Of a DNA stretch of 64,000 nucleotides, positions 8,274 to 17,311 are shown piece by piece (the stretch's first letter is position 1; each line of letters opens with the position of its first letter). The notes below the pieces were generated by a model, which was given only the letters and a program-made list of their open reading frames with translations, had not been told where the DNA came from and made no database searches. A program made the position numbers and the translations under genes. This DNA comes from an uncultured Muribaculaceae bacterium (GTDB lineage: Bacteria; Bacteroidota; Bacteroidia; Bacteroidales; Muribaculaceae): positions 62,001-126,000 of the forward strand of contig CAJUIT010000008.1 in the NCBI GenBank assembly GCA_910586565.1. Direction: 5' to 3'.

Positions 8274-9767
8274 TCAGCGGAAGCGCGAGAAGTCGGTTTT
8301 GCGCATGTCGCCCGAAGAGGCAAACTCTGTGTGGAATGCGAATGCGGCATTGAGAGTTGCGGGGGTCTGGCCACCCTTGCTCATGGAGAGGTATTCGCGC
8401 AGGAGCGGGCGGTAGTCGGGGTGCGCGCAGTTCTCGATGATTTCGTGCGCGCGCTGCAGGGGATCTTTGGCGCGCAGGTCGGCGATACCCTGGTCGGTGA
8501 TGAGGATGTCGACCGAGTGCTCGCTGTGGTCGATGTGTGAAACCATCGGCACGATGTTGCTGATCAAACCTTCTTTTGTCACCGAGGGGCAGGAGAAGAT
8601 TGAAATGTAGGCGTTGCGGGTGAAGTCGCCTGAGCCGCCGATGCCGTTCATCATGCGTGTGCCGAGCACGTGGGTTGAGTTAACGCATCCGAAGATGTCG
8701 GCCTCAAGAGCAGTGTTCATGGCGATTACGCCCAGACGGCGGATTACTTCGGGGTTGTTGGAGATTTCGGCCGGACGCATCAGAATCTTGTCGTGGAAGA
8801 AGTCGAGGTCGGCGAAAAGCTGGCTTTCAACCTGGTCGGAGAATGTCATCGAGCAGGTGCTGGCGAATGTACATTTGCCGGCACGGAGCAGTTCGAGAAC
8901 CGAATCCTGCACAACTTCGGTGTACATCATGAAGTTGGGGAGCTCTTTGTCGAGGCAGAGATAGTGGAGCACGGCGTTGGCAACGTTGCCCACACCGCTC
9001 TGCAGCGGGAGGAATTCTTTGGGGATGCGCCCCTTGCGGTATTCGCTCACGAGGAATTGCACCACATTGGCACCGATTCGTTCAGAAACGGCATCGGGCT
9101 GAGTGAAAGCTTTCACGCCGTCGAGAGAGTTGGTGCGCACGATGCCGCGAACTTTTGAGGGGTCGATTTTGAGGGTCGGACGTCCAACGCGGTCGCTGGG
9201 TGAATAGATGGGGATTTCGCGACGGCGCGGGGGATCGTTGGGCACGTAGATGTCGTGCATGCCCAGGAGCGATTTGGGGAGCGCTTCGTTGAGTTCGATG
9301 AAGATGTGTTTCGCACGGGGGGCGTAGGTGGGGATGTTGCCGAGGCCGCATCCGAGCAGCACCTCACCATCTTCGGTTATGTCGGCAGCCTCGATGATTG
9401 CCACATCGGTGTCGCCATAGAAGCCGTAGCGTGTTTCCTGAGCCATTTCCGAAAGGTGGCGGTCGAAATAGTGGGCGTCGTGGGCGTTGATGCGTTTGCG
9501 CAGGTCGGGGGTGTTCTGATAGGGCGCACGCATGTTGATTGCGTTGTTGCGCGAGAGGATGCCGTCAACGTGGTCGTTGGTTGAGGCGCCGGTGAAAATA
9601 TTCACTTTGAACTCGCGCCCTTCGGCGTGTTCGCGTTCGGCTTTGTGAGCCACAGCTTCGGTTATGCTTTTAGGGTTGCCGGGTGCGGTGAAACCGGAGA
9701 GACCGAGGGTGTTGCCGTTTTGAATCATTTCGGCTGCTTCCTCGGCGGTGATGAAGTTATAAGCCAT
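8274..9767 (-). CDS. Acetyl-CoA hydrolase/transferase family protein (succinyl-CoA:acetate CoA-transferase type)
   Basis: This 497-residue Cat1-type enzyme moves CoA between succinate, acetate or propionate, a step used in acetate and propionate formation. It starts with the conserved GLSGFTAPGNPK loop (about residues 20-31 from this start) and contains the TEVVQDS segment with the likely CoA-carrying Glu, and GIGGSGDF, typical of the family. The frame extends upstream to 9926, but the predicted transcription start near 9916 and a low-quality N-terminal extension argue for the ATG at 9767, where homology begins. The gene is single, with its own promoter and a terminator downstream. Confidence 0.9.
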   Translation of the reverse strand: MAYNFITAEEAAEMIQNGNTLGLSGFTAPGNPKSITEAVAHKAEREHAEGREFKVNIFTGASTNDHVDGILSRNNAINMRAPYQNTPDLRKRINAHDAHYFDRHLSEMAQETRYGFYGDTDVAIIEAADITEDGEVLLGCGLGNIPTYAPRAKHIFIELNEALPKSLLGMHDIYVPNDPPRRREIPIYSPSDRVGRPTLKIDPSKVRGIVRTNSLDGVKAFTQPDAVSERIGANVVQFLVSEYRKGRIPKEFLPLQSGVGNVANAVLHYLCLDKELPNFMMYTEVVQDSVLELLRAGKCTFASTCSMTFSDQVESQLFADLDFFHDKILMRPAEISNNPEVIRRLGVIAMNTALEADIFGCVNSTHVLGTRMMNGIGGSGDFTRNAYISIFSCPSVTKEGLISNIVPMVSHIDHSEHSVDILITDQGIADLRAKDPLQRAHEIIENCAHPDYRPLLREYLSMSKGGQTPATLNAAFAFHTEFASSGDMRKTDFSRFR

Positions 9768-9912
9768 AGCTAAAGAAATACGTGAGTTTTGATGGTTTTC
9801 TAAGGTTGGCAGGAGATGACATTGCTGCCCGCAACACATCCGTCCCGAAAAAATCTCAGGGCGGAAGCTCAATTTTAGGGCGGCTGCAGGTTGGTTGTAA
9901 TCGCCTGTTTTA

Positions 9913-9930
9913 GTAATTTTGCGCAAAATT
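9913..9930. promoter_or_regulatory. 18-bp palindrome carrying back-to-back -7 boxes
   Basis: A perfect palindrome made of TAATTTTG facing its own reverse complement. On the minus strand it supplies the -7 box of the CoA-transferase promoter. On the plus strand TAATTTTG (9913-9920), with TTGG at 9891-9894, could serve miaB, 129 bp downstream. Confidence 0.5.
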
Positions 9931-9954
9931 AAATGATTCGTGCCCGAAAGGCAA
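9923..9954 (-). promoter_or_regulatory. Consensus promoter of the CoA-transferase gene
   Basis: Minus-strand TTTG (9954-9951), 20 nt, then TAATTTTG (9930-9923): a full match to the Bacteroidetes -33/-7 pattern. Transcription should begin near 9916, giving a leader of about 150 nt before the ATG at 9767. Confidence 0.75.
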
Positions 9955-10048
9955 ATTTTACAATCTGTTTTTTAGCACAATTTTCACACCGCAGCCACCG
10001 ATTTAGGATTACGACTCCCGGCGCGACTGCACAAACAATTCCAATCAG

Positions 10049-11422
10049 ATGAACGAAATCACCAACGCACCCTCAGGTGCCGACAAAAAACTATATATCG
10101 AAACCTACGGATGCCAGATGAATGTGGCCGACAGTGAGGTGGTTGCCTCCATCATGGAGATGGCGGGCTACGACACTGCCGCTTCGGTTGAGGAGGCCGA
10201 TGCCGTGCTGCTCAACACATGCTCAATCCGCGACAATGCCGAGCAGAAAATCCTCTCTCGCCTGCAATATTTCGGATCGCTCCGCCGCAAGCGCGGGTCG
10301 CATCTCGGAGTGGTGGGAGTGATAGGGTGCATGGCCGAGCGTGTGCGCGACACCTTAATTAACGACCACGGGGTTGACCTTGTGGCCGGCCCCGACGCTT
10401 ACCTCGATTTGCCGAATCTCTTTGCGGCCGTCGAGGCAGGGGAGAAGGTCATGAATGTGGAATTGAGCACCACCGAAACCTATCGCGATGTTATCCCCCG
10501 CCGCATCGGGGGCAACCGTGTGAGCGGCTTTGTGAGCATCATGCGCGGCTGCAACAACTTCTGCTCCTATTGCATCGTGCCTTACACCCGCGGCCGTGAA
10601 CGTAGCCGCGAGTTGCAGAGCATTCTCAACGAGGTTGCCGATTTGCGTGCGCGCGGATTTAAGGAGGTTACCCTTTTGGGGCAGAATGTCAACAGCTACC
10701 GTTTTGAGGCTCCCGACGGCACAGTGGCCGATTTCCCCACACTGTTGGCAAAGGTGGCTGAAAGCGCTCCCGACATGCGCGTGCGTTTCACAACATCGCA
10801 TCCCAAGGATATGAGCGATGACACAATTGACGTTATCGCGCGCTACCCCAACATCTGCAACCACATCCATCTCCCTGTGCAGTCGGGGAGCAACGGCGTG
10901 CTCAAAGCGATGAACCGCAAATACACACGTGAGTGGTATATGGACCGCATCCGTGCCATCCGTAGCCGCATTCCCGATTGCGGCATCTCAACCGACCTTT
11001 TCACCGGCTTTCACAACGAAACGGAGGAGGATTTTCAGGATACTCTTGCCCTGATGCGTGAGGCCGCTTTCGATTCGGCTTTCATGTTCAAATATTCCGA
11101 GCGCCCCGGCACATTGGCTTCGCGCACCATGCCCGACAATGTGCCTGAGGATGTGAAAATCGACCGTTTGAACCGCATGATTGCTTTGCAGAACGAACTT
11201 TCGGCCGAATCGAACCGCCGCGATGTGGGGCGTGAGTTTGAAGTGCTGGTAGAAGGGGTGTCGAAGCGCAGCCGCGACCAGCTGATGGGGCGCACCCAAC
11301 AAAACAAGGCCGCAGTCTTCCCCCGGGGCAACCATAAAGTGGGCGATTTTGTAAAGGTGAGAGTGCTCGATAGTTCTTCGGCCACCCTCATCTGCGAGGT
11401 TATAGATGGTAATAATTGTTAA
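10049..11422 (+). CDS. miaB: tRNA-2-methylthio-N6-dimethylallyladenosine synthase
   Basis: This 457-residue radical-SAM methylthiotransferase adds the 2-methylthio group to i6A37 of tRNAs reading UNN codons. The N-terminal UPF0004 domain supplies three Cys for the auxiliary [4Fe-4S] cluster (C22 in YGCQMN, C59 in NTCSIRDNAEQK, C95 in IGCMAER). The radical-SAM CxxxCxxC is C169, C173 and C176. A TRAM RNA-binding domain occupies about 385-450. NTCSIRDNAEQK favours MiaB over the related MtaB and RimO. It is divergent from the CoA-transferase gene across a shared palindromic promoter region and followed by the ftsX promoter. Confidence 0.95.
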   Translation: MNEITNAPSGADKKLYIETYGCQMNVADSEVVASIMEMAGYDTAASVEEADAVLLNTCSIRDNAEQKILSRLQYFGSLRRKRGSHLGVVGVIGCMAERVRDTLINDHGVDLVAGPDAYLDLPNLFAAVEAGEKVMNVELSTTETYRDVIPRRIGGNRVSGFVSIMRGCNNFCSYCIVPYTRGRERSRELQSILNEVADLRARGFKEVTLLGQNVNSYRFEAPDGTVADFPTLLAKVAESAPDMRVRFTTSHPKDMSDDTIDVIARYPNICNHIHLPVQSGSNGVLKAMNRKYTREWYMDRIRAIRSRIPDCGISTDLFTGFHNETEEDFQDTLALMREAAFDSAFMFKYSERPGTLASRTMPDNVPEDVKIDRLNRMIALQNELSAESNRRDVGREFEVLVEGVSKRSRDQLMGRTQQNKAAVFPRGNHKVGDFVKVRVLDSSSATLICEVIDGNNC

Positions 11423-11427
11423 AAGTG

Positions 11428-11458
11428 TTGACTTCGCCTATCTGAGATTGTAATTTTG
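11428..11458 (+). promoter_or_regulatory. Promoter of the ftsX-queA gene block
   Basis: TTGA at 11428-11431, 19 nt, then TAATTTTG at 11451-11458. It lies right after the miaB stop and predicts a leader of about 245 nt before the ftsX ATG. Nothing else is recognisable in 11459-11710. Confidence 0.6.
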
Positions 11459-11710
11459 CACGGAATTGGCGATTTTTAACCCCTCACATTGCGTTGGAAT
11501 GTGTTATGGCTCCGATGCCGCCGAAGGGTTGAAAGTTGCTATATTCATTGATTGCAAAAGGTTTCCAAAGGCTCTTGAACGGTGATTCCGCGCCACATAG
11601 CCGCAGGTCGCCGTTGATTGGAGTCAGCAGTTCCACGTTGAACCGCTGCCGACAATACAAGTGTAACAAGCTGTTCGCCATTTAATTTTGAGCGGCTACT
11701 TATAGTTTCT

Positions 11711-12583
11711 ATGGACAATAAAAATAAAAACCGCCTCACAGGCTGGAGCGATTATGCCACGTCGACCATCAGCGTGATGCTTGTGCTCTTTATTCTGGGC
11801 CTTGTGGGTGTAATAAATATCTCGTTCGACGGCATCAGCCGGCAGGTGAAGGAAAAGATGGGTTTCACCGTTGTGCTGGCCGACAGCATCTCCCCGGCAA
11901 CTGTTGATTCACTCGTCAGCGTTTGCGATGCAGGGCGTTACATGTCGGAATATAAATATATGTCGGCCGACGATGTTATGGCGGAGGAAACACAGGGGGA
12001 GGGCGCCGAACTTGTCGACCTCCTTGGCGTAAACCCCTATGCTCCTATGGTTGAGGTGAGGTTGAAAGCGCAGTTTGCCGATGTCGACAGCGTTAAGACA
12101 ATCGTTGCCCGCTGGAGCGAATTTCCCGAAGTGGAGGAGGTCACCGTCAACACCGAGATGATTGGCAACCTCAACCGCAATGCAAATCTCATCAACACCG
12201 TGCTTGTGATAATGGCGGCCGCGTTGCTGCTGATTTCATTCGTGCTCATCAACAACACGGTTCGTCTCACCGTTTATTCGCGTCGCTTCCTCATTCACAC
12301 AATGAAACTTGTTGGTGCGAAAGGGAGCTTTATCCGCCGCCCGTTCCTTATTGGCAATGCCGTGGAGGGTGTGGTTGCCGGATTGCTCGGTTCGGCGATA
12401 TTGGCCGGCATGCTCTGTTGGGTGCGCACACTCGATGTGGGTGTTGACTCTCTGTTGCCCTGGAGCGCTATGGTGTGGGTATTTGCGGCGCTTGTTGTGC
12501 TCGGTGTGGTTATTTGTGTGGCCGCTGCCGCAGTTGCCACCAACCGCTACCTGCGCAAGAACTACGACGAAATGTTTAACTGA
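11711..12583 (+). CDS. ftsX: Cell division protein FtsX
   Basis: This 290-residue ABC-type permease subunit pairs with FtsE to activate septal peptidoglycan hydrolases. Topology fits: a transmembrane helix at about 20-42, an extracellular/periplasmic lobe (about 45-155), then three helices near 158-180, 213-235 and 252-275 enclosing the FtsX core. No ftsE lies beside it; in Bacteroidetes ftsE is often elsewhere. It opens a run of genes in the order ftsX, DUF3098, uppP, truB, queA that is conserved in Bacteroidales and linked to envelope growth. Confidence 0.9.
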   Translation: MDNKNKNRLTGWSDYATSTISVMLVLFILGLVGVINISFDGISRQVKEKMGFTVVLADSISPATVDSLVSVCDAGRYMSEYKYMSADDVMAEETQGEGAELVDLLGVNPYAPMVEVRLKAQFADVDSVKTIVARWSEFPEVEEVTVNTEMIGNLNRNANLINTVLVIMAAALLLISFVLINNTVRLTVYSRRFLIHTMKLVGAKGSFIRRPFLIGNAVEGVVAGLLGSAILAGMLCWVRTLDVGVDSLLPWSAMVWVFAALVVLGVVICVAAAAVATNRYLRKNYDEMFN

Positions 12584-12660
12584 CAACTCTGATAAAGGCT
12601 CCGCCAAGCTGTCGTTCAATGGCATGCGCGGTGTCTTTTTCGCTGTAAGTAGATAAAAAT

Positions 12661-12969
12661 ATGGCTGATAACAGATATAAAAGAACAGCCGGCAAGCCTG
12701 AAAGCAAGGATGCCGGGTTGCAGAAAGAAACCGCAGGGGAATTCCCGTTGGTGAAAAGTAACTTTGTGTGGATGGCCGTTTCGGGAGCTCTTATTGTGCT
12801 CGGTTTCCTGCTTATGCTCGGAAGCGGTTCTACCGAAGAATTCAATCCCGACATTTTCAGCACGCGGCGCATAGTGATTGGCCCCACCATCGCATTCATC
12901 GGTTTTGTTGCTATGGGTGTGGCTATAATCCGGAAGCCGAAGCCCGAAAAGGGTGCATCCAATGAATAA
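12661..12969 (+). CDS. DUF3098 small membrane protein
   Basis: This 102-residue protein has a charged N-terminus (about 1-38) and two hydrophobic helices (about 39-58 and 75-95) separated by a short loop holding FNPDIFSTRRI, the mark of DUF3098. The family is found in Bacteroidetes between ftsX and uppP, as here, 77 bp after ftsX and 90 bp before uppP. Its function is unknown; a role in division or undecaprenyl-lipid handling is only a guess from position. Confidence 0.87.
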   Translation: MADNRYKRTAGKPESKDAGLQKETAGEFPLVKSNFVWMAVSGALIVLGFLLMLGSGSTEEFNPDIFSTRRIVIGPTIAFIGFVAMGVAIIRKPKPEKGASNE

Positions 12970-13059
12970 TTTGGCAAACCGTTAGCCTCAACGATTGGCT
13001 TCCGGGTGTAAAACCCAAAAACTTTTATTTATGATTTTTACGGGAGGAGGGAAATTGCA

Positions 13060-13917
13060 ATGGATTGGTTAGAAGCATTGATTTTAGGTGTGGTCCAGGG
13101 ACTGTCGGAGTATCTGCCCATCAGTTCGAGCGGACATCTTGAGATATTCAAACAGGTTCTCGGGCTTGAGCTCAACCCCGACCAGTCGCTCGAATTCAGC
13201 GTTATGCTACATGTGGCCACTGTTTTGAGCACTATCGTTGTGTTGTGGAGGGAGTTTGCGCCGCTGTGCGTTTCGTTCTTCACGTTCCGCCGCGACGACC
13301 GTTTCTATTATGTGTGCAAAATTCTGCTGTCGTGCATTCCGGTGGCTATTGTAGGCTTCTGTCTGAAAGATTTGGTTGAGAGCCTGTTTGAGGGGAATCT
13401 GCGCATTGTGGGTGCCTGTCTGCTCGTGACTGCCGCTTTGCTCAGTTTCGCCTACTTCTACCGCACGGAGCCTCTCGAAAGCGACATCAAGGCAGGAGCG
13501 AAACCTGCCTATAAACCCCGTAACATCTCCTGGCTCGACGCTTTTATCATCGGCTGCGCACAGGCTGTTGCCGTGCTCCCCGGGCTGAGTCGCTCCGGTT
13601 CAACCATCGCAACCGGCATTCTCCTTGGCGACAAACGTGAGGAAGTGGCGCGCTTCTCATTCTTCATGGTGATAATCCCGATTCTCGGCGAAGGCCTGCT
13701 CGACATCAAAAAAATGCTTGAACCGGCTGCCGAAGTTGCCGGTGCAGCCGCCTCGGCGGGAAGTGTGTCGCTGTCGTCGCTTTTAATCGGTTTCGTGGCA
13801 TCGTTTGTTGTGGGGTGCATCGCCTGCAAATGGATGCTCAACATTGTGAAGAAGGGAAAACTTGTGTGGTTCGCCCTCTATTGCGTTGTAGCCGGCATTC
13901 TATGCCTCGTGTGGTAA
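13060..13917 (+). CDS. uppP: Undecaprenyl-diphosphatase UppP (BacA)
   Basis: This 285-residue inner-membrane enzyme dephosphorylates undecaprenyl diphosphate to recycle the lipid carrier for peptidoglycan and polysaccharide. Family motifs are clear: EYLPISSSGHLE near residues 18-29, and PGLSRSGSTIATG near 182-194 holding the catalytic Ser/Arg. It is largely hydrophobic, with about eight membrane segments. Confers bacitracin tolerance in other bacteria. truB begins 17 bp downstream, suggesting one transcript. Confidence 0.95.
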   Translation: MDWLEALILGVVQGLSEYLPISSSGHLEIFKQVLGLELNPDQSLEFSVMLHVATVLSTIVVLWREFAPLCVSFFTFRRDDRFYYVCKILLSCIPVAIVGFCLKDLVESLFEGNLRIVGACLLVTAALLSFAYFYRTEPLESDIKAGAKPAYKPRNISWLDAFIIGCAQAVAVLPGLSRSGSTIATGILLGDKREEVARFSFFMVIIPILGEGLLDIKKMLEPAAEVAGAAASAGSVSLSSLLIGFVASFVVGCIACKWMLNIVKKGKLVWFALYCVVAGILCLVW

Positions 13918-13934
13918 TTAAAACCTGACTACCA

Positions 13935-14801
13935 ATGACAATTAAACCGCTCGAAGGTGAGATTTTTGTTGTTGACAAGCCGTTGGGCTGGTCGTCGTTT
14001 CACGTGGTTAAGAAACTGCGCGGGGCGCTCACTGCCCGGTTGCGCCATGCAGGTGTCAGGAAGCTTAAAGTGGGTCATGCCGGAACGCTCGACCCGTTGG
14101 CAAGCGGCGTGATGATTATTTGCACCGGAAAGGCAACAAAGCGAATCGACGAATTGCAGGCCGGGGTTAAGGAATATATCGCAGGGATAACCTTAGGGGC
14201 AACCACCCCCTCGTTCGACCTCGAAACCCCCGTCGACGCAACCTATCCCACCGAACATATAACCCGGGAGATGGTTGAGACCGTGCTCCGGCAGTTCACC
14301 GGCACGATTCAGCAGGTGCCCCCCGTGTATTCGGCATGCAAGGTCGATGGCGACAGAGCCTACAAGATGGCTCGCCGCGGCGAGGAGGTGGAGCTGAAAG
14401 CCAAAACTCTCGTCATTGATGAAATTGAGCTGCTTGAGTTTTCGCCTGAGGAAATAAAAATCAGGGTAGTGTGCAGCAAGGGAACATATATCAGGGCGTT
14501 GGCCCGCGACATTGGGGCGGCGCTCGGTTCGGGTGGACATTTATGCTCGTTGCGCCGCACCCGTGTGGGCAATGGATTGATTGAGAATGCCCTCTCGATT
14601 GAACGCGCCCTCGAATTGATTCACACAGCTCCTATGGCGGTTGCCGACCCCGAATCGCAGGGTGGCTCACCGGAGTCGGAAGTCTGCATTGATGTTCCTC
14701 CCATTAGTTTCGATGCCGGATTCATGGCTAATGAAAGGGTCGATATCAAACCGTGGGCACAGCGGCAATGCCAAACCGCAGCGGCAACTGACGGCAAATA
14801 G
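13935..14801 (+). CDS. truB: tRNA pseudouridine(55) synthase TruB
   Basis: This 288-residue enzyme makes pseudouridine 55 in the T-loop of tRNAs. The catalytic Asp is D53 in GHAGTLDPLASGVM, preceded by DKPLGWSS (about 14-21); CSKGTYIRALARDIG near 178-192 is the second family signature. The C-terminal 45 residues beyond the core are low in similarity and Pro/Glu-rich, and the stop is followed by two small hairpins. Downstream queA continues the operon after 117 bp. Confidence 0.94.
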   Translation: MTIKPLEGEIFVVDKPLGWSSFHVVKKLRGALTARLRHAGVRKLKVGHAGTLDPLASGVMIICTGKATKRIDELQAGVKEYIAGITLGATTPSFDLETPVDATYPTEHITREMVETVLRQFTGTIQQVPPVYSACKVDGDRAYKMARRGEEVELKAKTLVIDEIELLEFSPEEIKIRVVCSKGTYIRALARDIGAALGSGGHLCSLRRTRVGNGLIENALSIERALELIHTAPMAVADPESQGGSPESEVCIDVPPISFDAGFMANERVDIKPWAQRQCQTAAATDGK

Positions 14802-14813
14802 CAGCCCTCCCGT

Positions 14814-14846
14814 GGGAGCTCGGCTCCCTAATCGCGAATCGCGATT
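14814..14846. repeat. Two adjacent short hairpins between truB and queA
   Basis: GGGAGC/GCTCCC with a 3-nt loop (14814-14828) directly followed by AATCGCG/CGCGATT with a 3-nt loop (14830-14846). There is no U-tract, so these may be mRNA processing or stability elements rather than a terminator. Confidence 0.5.
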
Positions 14847-14918
14847 GCCTATGCCGCCCGGAAAGTCCAAAGAGAAAAAATAACAGTTACATATACAGTT
14901 TAGAGAAACAAAACACAG

Positions 14919-15971
14919 ATGAAGCTTTCACAATTCAAGTTCAAACTTCCCGAAGATTTGATTGCCCAGCACCCCGCCGAACACCGCGACGAGTGCCGCA
15001 TGATGGTGTTGCACCGCAAAACGGGTGAAATCGAGCACCGCGTGTTCAAGGATATCATCGGCTATTTCAACGAAGGTGATGTGATGGTGTTTAACGACAC
15101 GCTGGTGTTTCCGGCGCGTCTTTATGGCAATAAAGAGAAAACCGGAGCAAGAATTGAAGTTTTTCTGTTGCGTGAGCTGAACACCGAGCACAAACTTTGG
15201 GACGTGCTTGTTGAGCCCGCCCGTAAAATCCGCATCGGCAACAAGCTTTATTTCGGCGATGATGAGTCGATGGTGGCCGAGGTTATCGACAACACCACCT
15301 CGCGCGGCCGCACCCTCCGTTTCCTCTACGACGGCAGCCATGAGGAGTTCAAGGCCAACCTTTTCAAACTCGGCTCAACTCCTCTCCCCGAATATATCAA
15401 CCGTGAGCCCGATGAAACCGATGCCGAGATGTATCAAACCATCTTTGCCCGCAATGAAGGGGCGGTGGTAGCACCCGCTGCAGGTTTGCATTTCAGCCGC
15501 GAAGTGCTCAAGCGCCTTGAAATCAAAGGTGTGGAGCAGGGATTCCTCACCGTTCACAGCGGATTAGGTGCCTTCCGCGAAATTGATGTGGAGGATTTGA
15601 CCAAACACCGCATGGACTCGGAGGATATGACCGTTACTCAGGAACTGGTCGATCTGGTGAACAATGCCAAGGATAACGGCAAGCAGGTGTGTGCCGTCGG
15701 CACTTCAACATTGCGCGGCATCGCAAGTGCCGTGAGCATGGGTGGCCACATGAAAACCTACACCGGCTGGACCAACAAATTTATTTTCCCTCCCTACGAC
15801 TTCACCGTCACAACCTCGCTTGTGACCGGTTTCCACATGCCTTACTCCACCATGCTGATGATGGTGGCTGCATTCGGCGGTTATCAGCACGTGATGAATG
15901 CCTATGAGGTAGCTATCAAGGAGGGATATAAATTCGGTGCCTACGGCGACGCAATGCTCATTGTCGATTAA
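14919..15971 (+). CDS. queA: tRNA preQ1(34) S-adenosylmethionine ribosyltransferase-isomerase QueA
   Basis: This 350-residue enzyme transfers and isomerises the ribosyl part of SAM onto preQ1 at the tRNA wobble base, giving epoxyqueuosine. It has the family's MKLSQFKFKLPEDLIAQHP start, VMVFNDTLVFPARLYG near 50-65, AAGLHFSR near 185 and the C-terminal HMPYSTMLMMVAAFGG segment. Length is normal. The next gene starts 9 bp after the stop, so the DUF2148 protein is likely in the same transcript. Confidence 0.96.
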   Translation: MKLSQFKFKLPEDLIAQHPAEHRDECRMMVLHRKTGEIEHRVFKDIIGYFNEGDVMVFNDTLVFPARLYGNKEKTGARIEVFLLRELNTEHKLWDVLVEPARKIRIGNKLYFGDDESMVAEVIDNTTSRGRTLRFLYDGSHEEFKANLFKLGSTPLPEYINREPDETDAEMYQTIFARNEGAVVAPAAGLHFSREVLKRLEIKGVEQGFLTVHSGLGAFREIDVEDLTKHRMDSEDMTVTQELVDLVNNAKDNGKQVCAVGTSTLRGIASAVSMGGHMKTYTGWTNKFIFPPYDFTVTTSLVTGFHMPYSTMLMMVAAFGGYQHVMNAYEVAIKEGYKFGAYGDAMLIVD

Positions 15972-15980
15972 CGGAAGGAC

Positions 15981-16499
15981 ATGATTGAAAACGAACGCGC
16001 ATCCCGCACGGAAAGGGTCATTGCCGTTGGACGCAAAATGCTCACGGCAGCCCGCACCGCTCCCAAAGGAAAAGGGGTCGACATTGTTGAATGTGCCATA
16101 GTTACAGGTGACGATATCGCCCGTTTGTCGGCCGCTATGAAGCAGTTGCATGCCGAGACAGGCAAGCCCGTCTATGCCCGCGACAGTGAAAACATCCTCA
16201 AAGCCGATTGCATTGTTGTGATTGCCACCCGCGACCTCCCTCTGGGATTGAATTGTGCCCATTGCGGTTTCGCCACCTGCGAGGAAAAGCCTGCTGTGGT
16301 GCCCTGCGCAATCAATAGCGTGGATGTGGGTATCGCCATCGGTTCGGCTGTTGCAACCGCAGCCGACAATCGTGTGGATTGCCGCGTGATGTTCTCAGCC
16401 GGAATGGCTGCCGAGCGGCTCAATCTGCTCGACGGCTGCCGCCAATATTTCTGCATCCCGCTCTCCGCCTCCTCAAAGAACCCGTTTTTCGACCGATAA
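15981..16499 (+). CDS. DUF2148 ferredoxin-like domain protein
   Basis: This 172-residue soluble protein has a Cys cluster NCAHCGFATC (about residues 92-101), a further Cys in VPCAIN, and one in the final third. This is the DUF2148 pattern of a ferredoxin-like iron-sulfur domain. The family is widespread in anaerobes and has no assigned reaction. It follows queA by 9 bp and ends before a strong hairpin, so it is the last gene of the ftsX-queA block. QueG-type reductase activity should not be inferred from the neighbour alone. Confidence 0.85.
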   Translation: MIENERASRTERVIAVGRKMLTAARTAPKGKGVDIVECAIVTGDDIARLSAAMKQLHAETGKPVYARDSENILKADCIVVIATRDLPLGLNCAHCGFATCEEKPAVVPCAINSVDVGIAIGSAVATAADNRVDCRVMFSAGMAAERLNLLDGCRQYFCIPLSASSKNPFFDR

Positions 16500-16524
16500 A
16501 TTGTTCCCAACTCAAAATGAGATA

Positions 16525-16554
16525 GGAGGCCGCCTAACCCGTTAGGCGGCCTCC
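16525..16554. terminator. Bidirectional terminator hairpin
   Basis: 14-bp perfect GC-rich inverted repeat (16525-16538 with 16541-16554) and a 2-nt loop, between the convergent DUF2148 and YigZ genes. It is followed by a T-run on the plus strand. Confidence 0.75.
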
Positions 16555-16580
16555 ACGCTTTTAATATAGTTGCACGTGAA

Positions 16581-16607
16581 CGTAGAGCCGCCATACATGG
16601 CGGCTTT
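16581..16607. repeat. Dispersed palindromic repeat, copy 1
   Basis: Core AGCCGCCATACATGGCGGCT (16586-16605), preceded by CGTAG. The same unit recurs at 63461-63491 and, inverted, at 63664-63697, with a half copy at 63112-63133. All copies are intergenic. Confidence 0.85.
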
Positions 16608-16625
16608 TATCAATTTTTGCAGGTC

Positions 16626-17222
16626 TCACGGATGGATTGAGAGCCCGGCGATGGATGTGAGGGTCGAGTGCAGTGCCGGAGCGTGGTCGGAACGGATTGA
16701 GAGGGTGATGGCGCAGGAGTTGTCAAATTGCTGCGAAATGATTTTAACCCCCGGGGCTTTCACCGCTTTCATCACATCGTTCATAGAAAGGTAGGGGAAT
16801 GTGAAGGTTATGACGGTCTGCTCGTGACATTCGAGAATTTCGGCGGCCGACAAGGCTTCACGCGCAGCTTCACGATAGGCGCCAATCAACCCCGAAGTGC
16901 CGAGTTTAATCCCTCCGAAATATCTCACCACCACCACAACCACGTTGGTAAGCTCAAATGAGTTTATTTGTCCCAGAATCGGTTTGCCTGCGGTTCCCGA
17001 CGGCTCCCCGTTGTCGGAACTCAGATATTGCGGATTTGAGGTGCCGGTCATGTAGGCCCAGCACACATGGCGCGCGTCGTGGTAGCGGTTTGCATAATCC
17101 TTTATCAGAGCCTTTGCCTCCTCGGGGGTGGCAACCGGATGAGCAAACGCGAGAAATTTGCTGCGCGATTCGGTGTAGATTCCTTCTGACGGGGCTGCTA
17201 TGGTTCGGAAGGTGTCGGACAT
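16626..17222 (-). CDS. YigZ/IMPACT family protein
   Basis: This 198-residue protein has an N-terminal IMPACT domain (UPF0029, about 10-115) with SRSKFLAF, YHDARHVCWAY, DNGEPSGTAGKPIL and VRYFGGIKLGTSGL. It also has a C-terminal ferredoxin-fold DUF1949 (about 135-195), the YigZ layout. The family binds ribosome- or translation-related factors in eukaryotes; the bacterial role is not settled. The longest frame begins with a TTG at 17252; the ATG at 17222 begins the conserved MSDTF-like start and is preferred. Upstream is a purine-rich low-complexity tract. Confidence 0.9.
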   Translation of the reverse strand: MSDTFRTIAAPSEGIYTESRSKFLAFAHPVATPEEAKALIKDYANRYHDARHVCWAYMTGTSNPQYLSSDNGEPSGTAGKPILGQINSFELTNVVVVVVRYFGGIKLGTSGLIGAYREAAREALSAAEILECHEQTVITFTFPYLSMNDVMKAVKAPGVKIISQQFDNSCAITLSIRSDHAPALHSTLTSIAGLSIHP

Positions 17223-17239
17223 GGGGTGGGTGGGGTTTT

Positions 17240-17311
17240 GGAGAATAGACAAAAAGACAAAAGACGAAAAGCGAGAATGGTCTTGAGTTTTTAGTTCTTA
17301 GTTTTTAGTTT
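17240..17311. repeat. Low-complexity tracts: GAC/AAAAG-rich run and TTTTTAG repeats
   Basis: A run of GACAAAA/GACGAAA-like units (about 17246-17272) is followed by several TTTTTAGTT-like units (17286-17311). Similar GACGAAAAGAC runs occur at 27431-27478, and TTTTTAG units at 63286-63307. They are intergenic and probably slipped-strand simple sequence. Confidence 0.6.
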
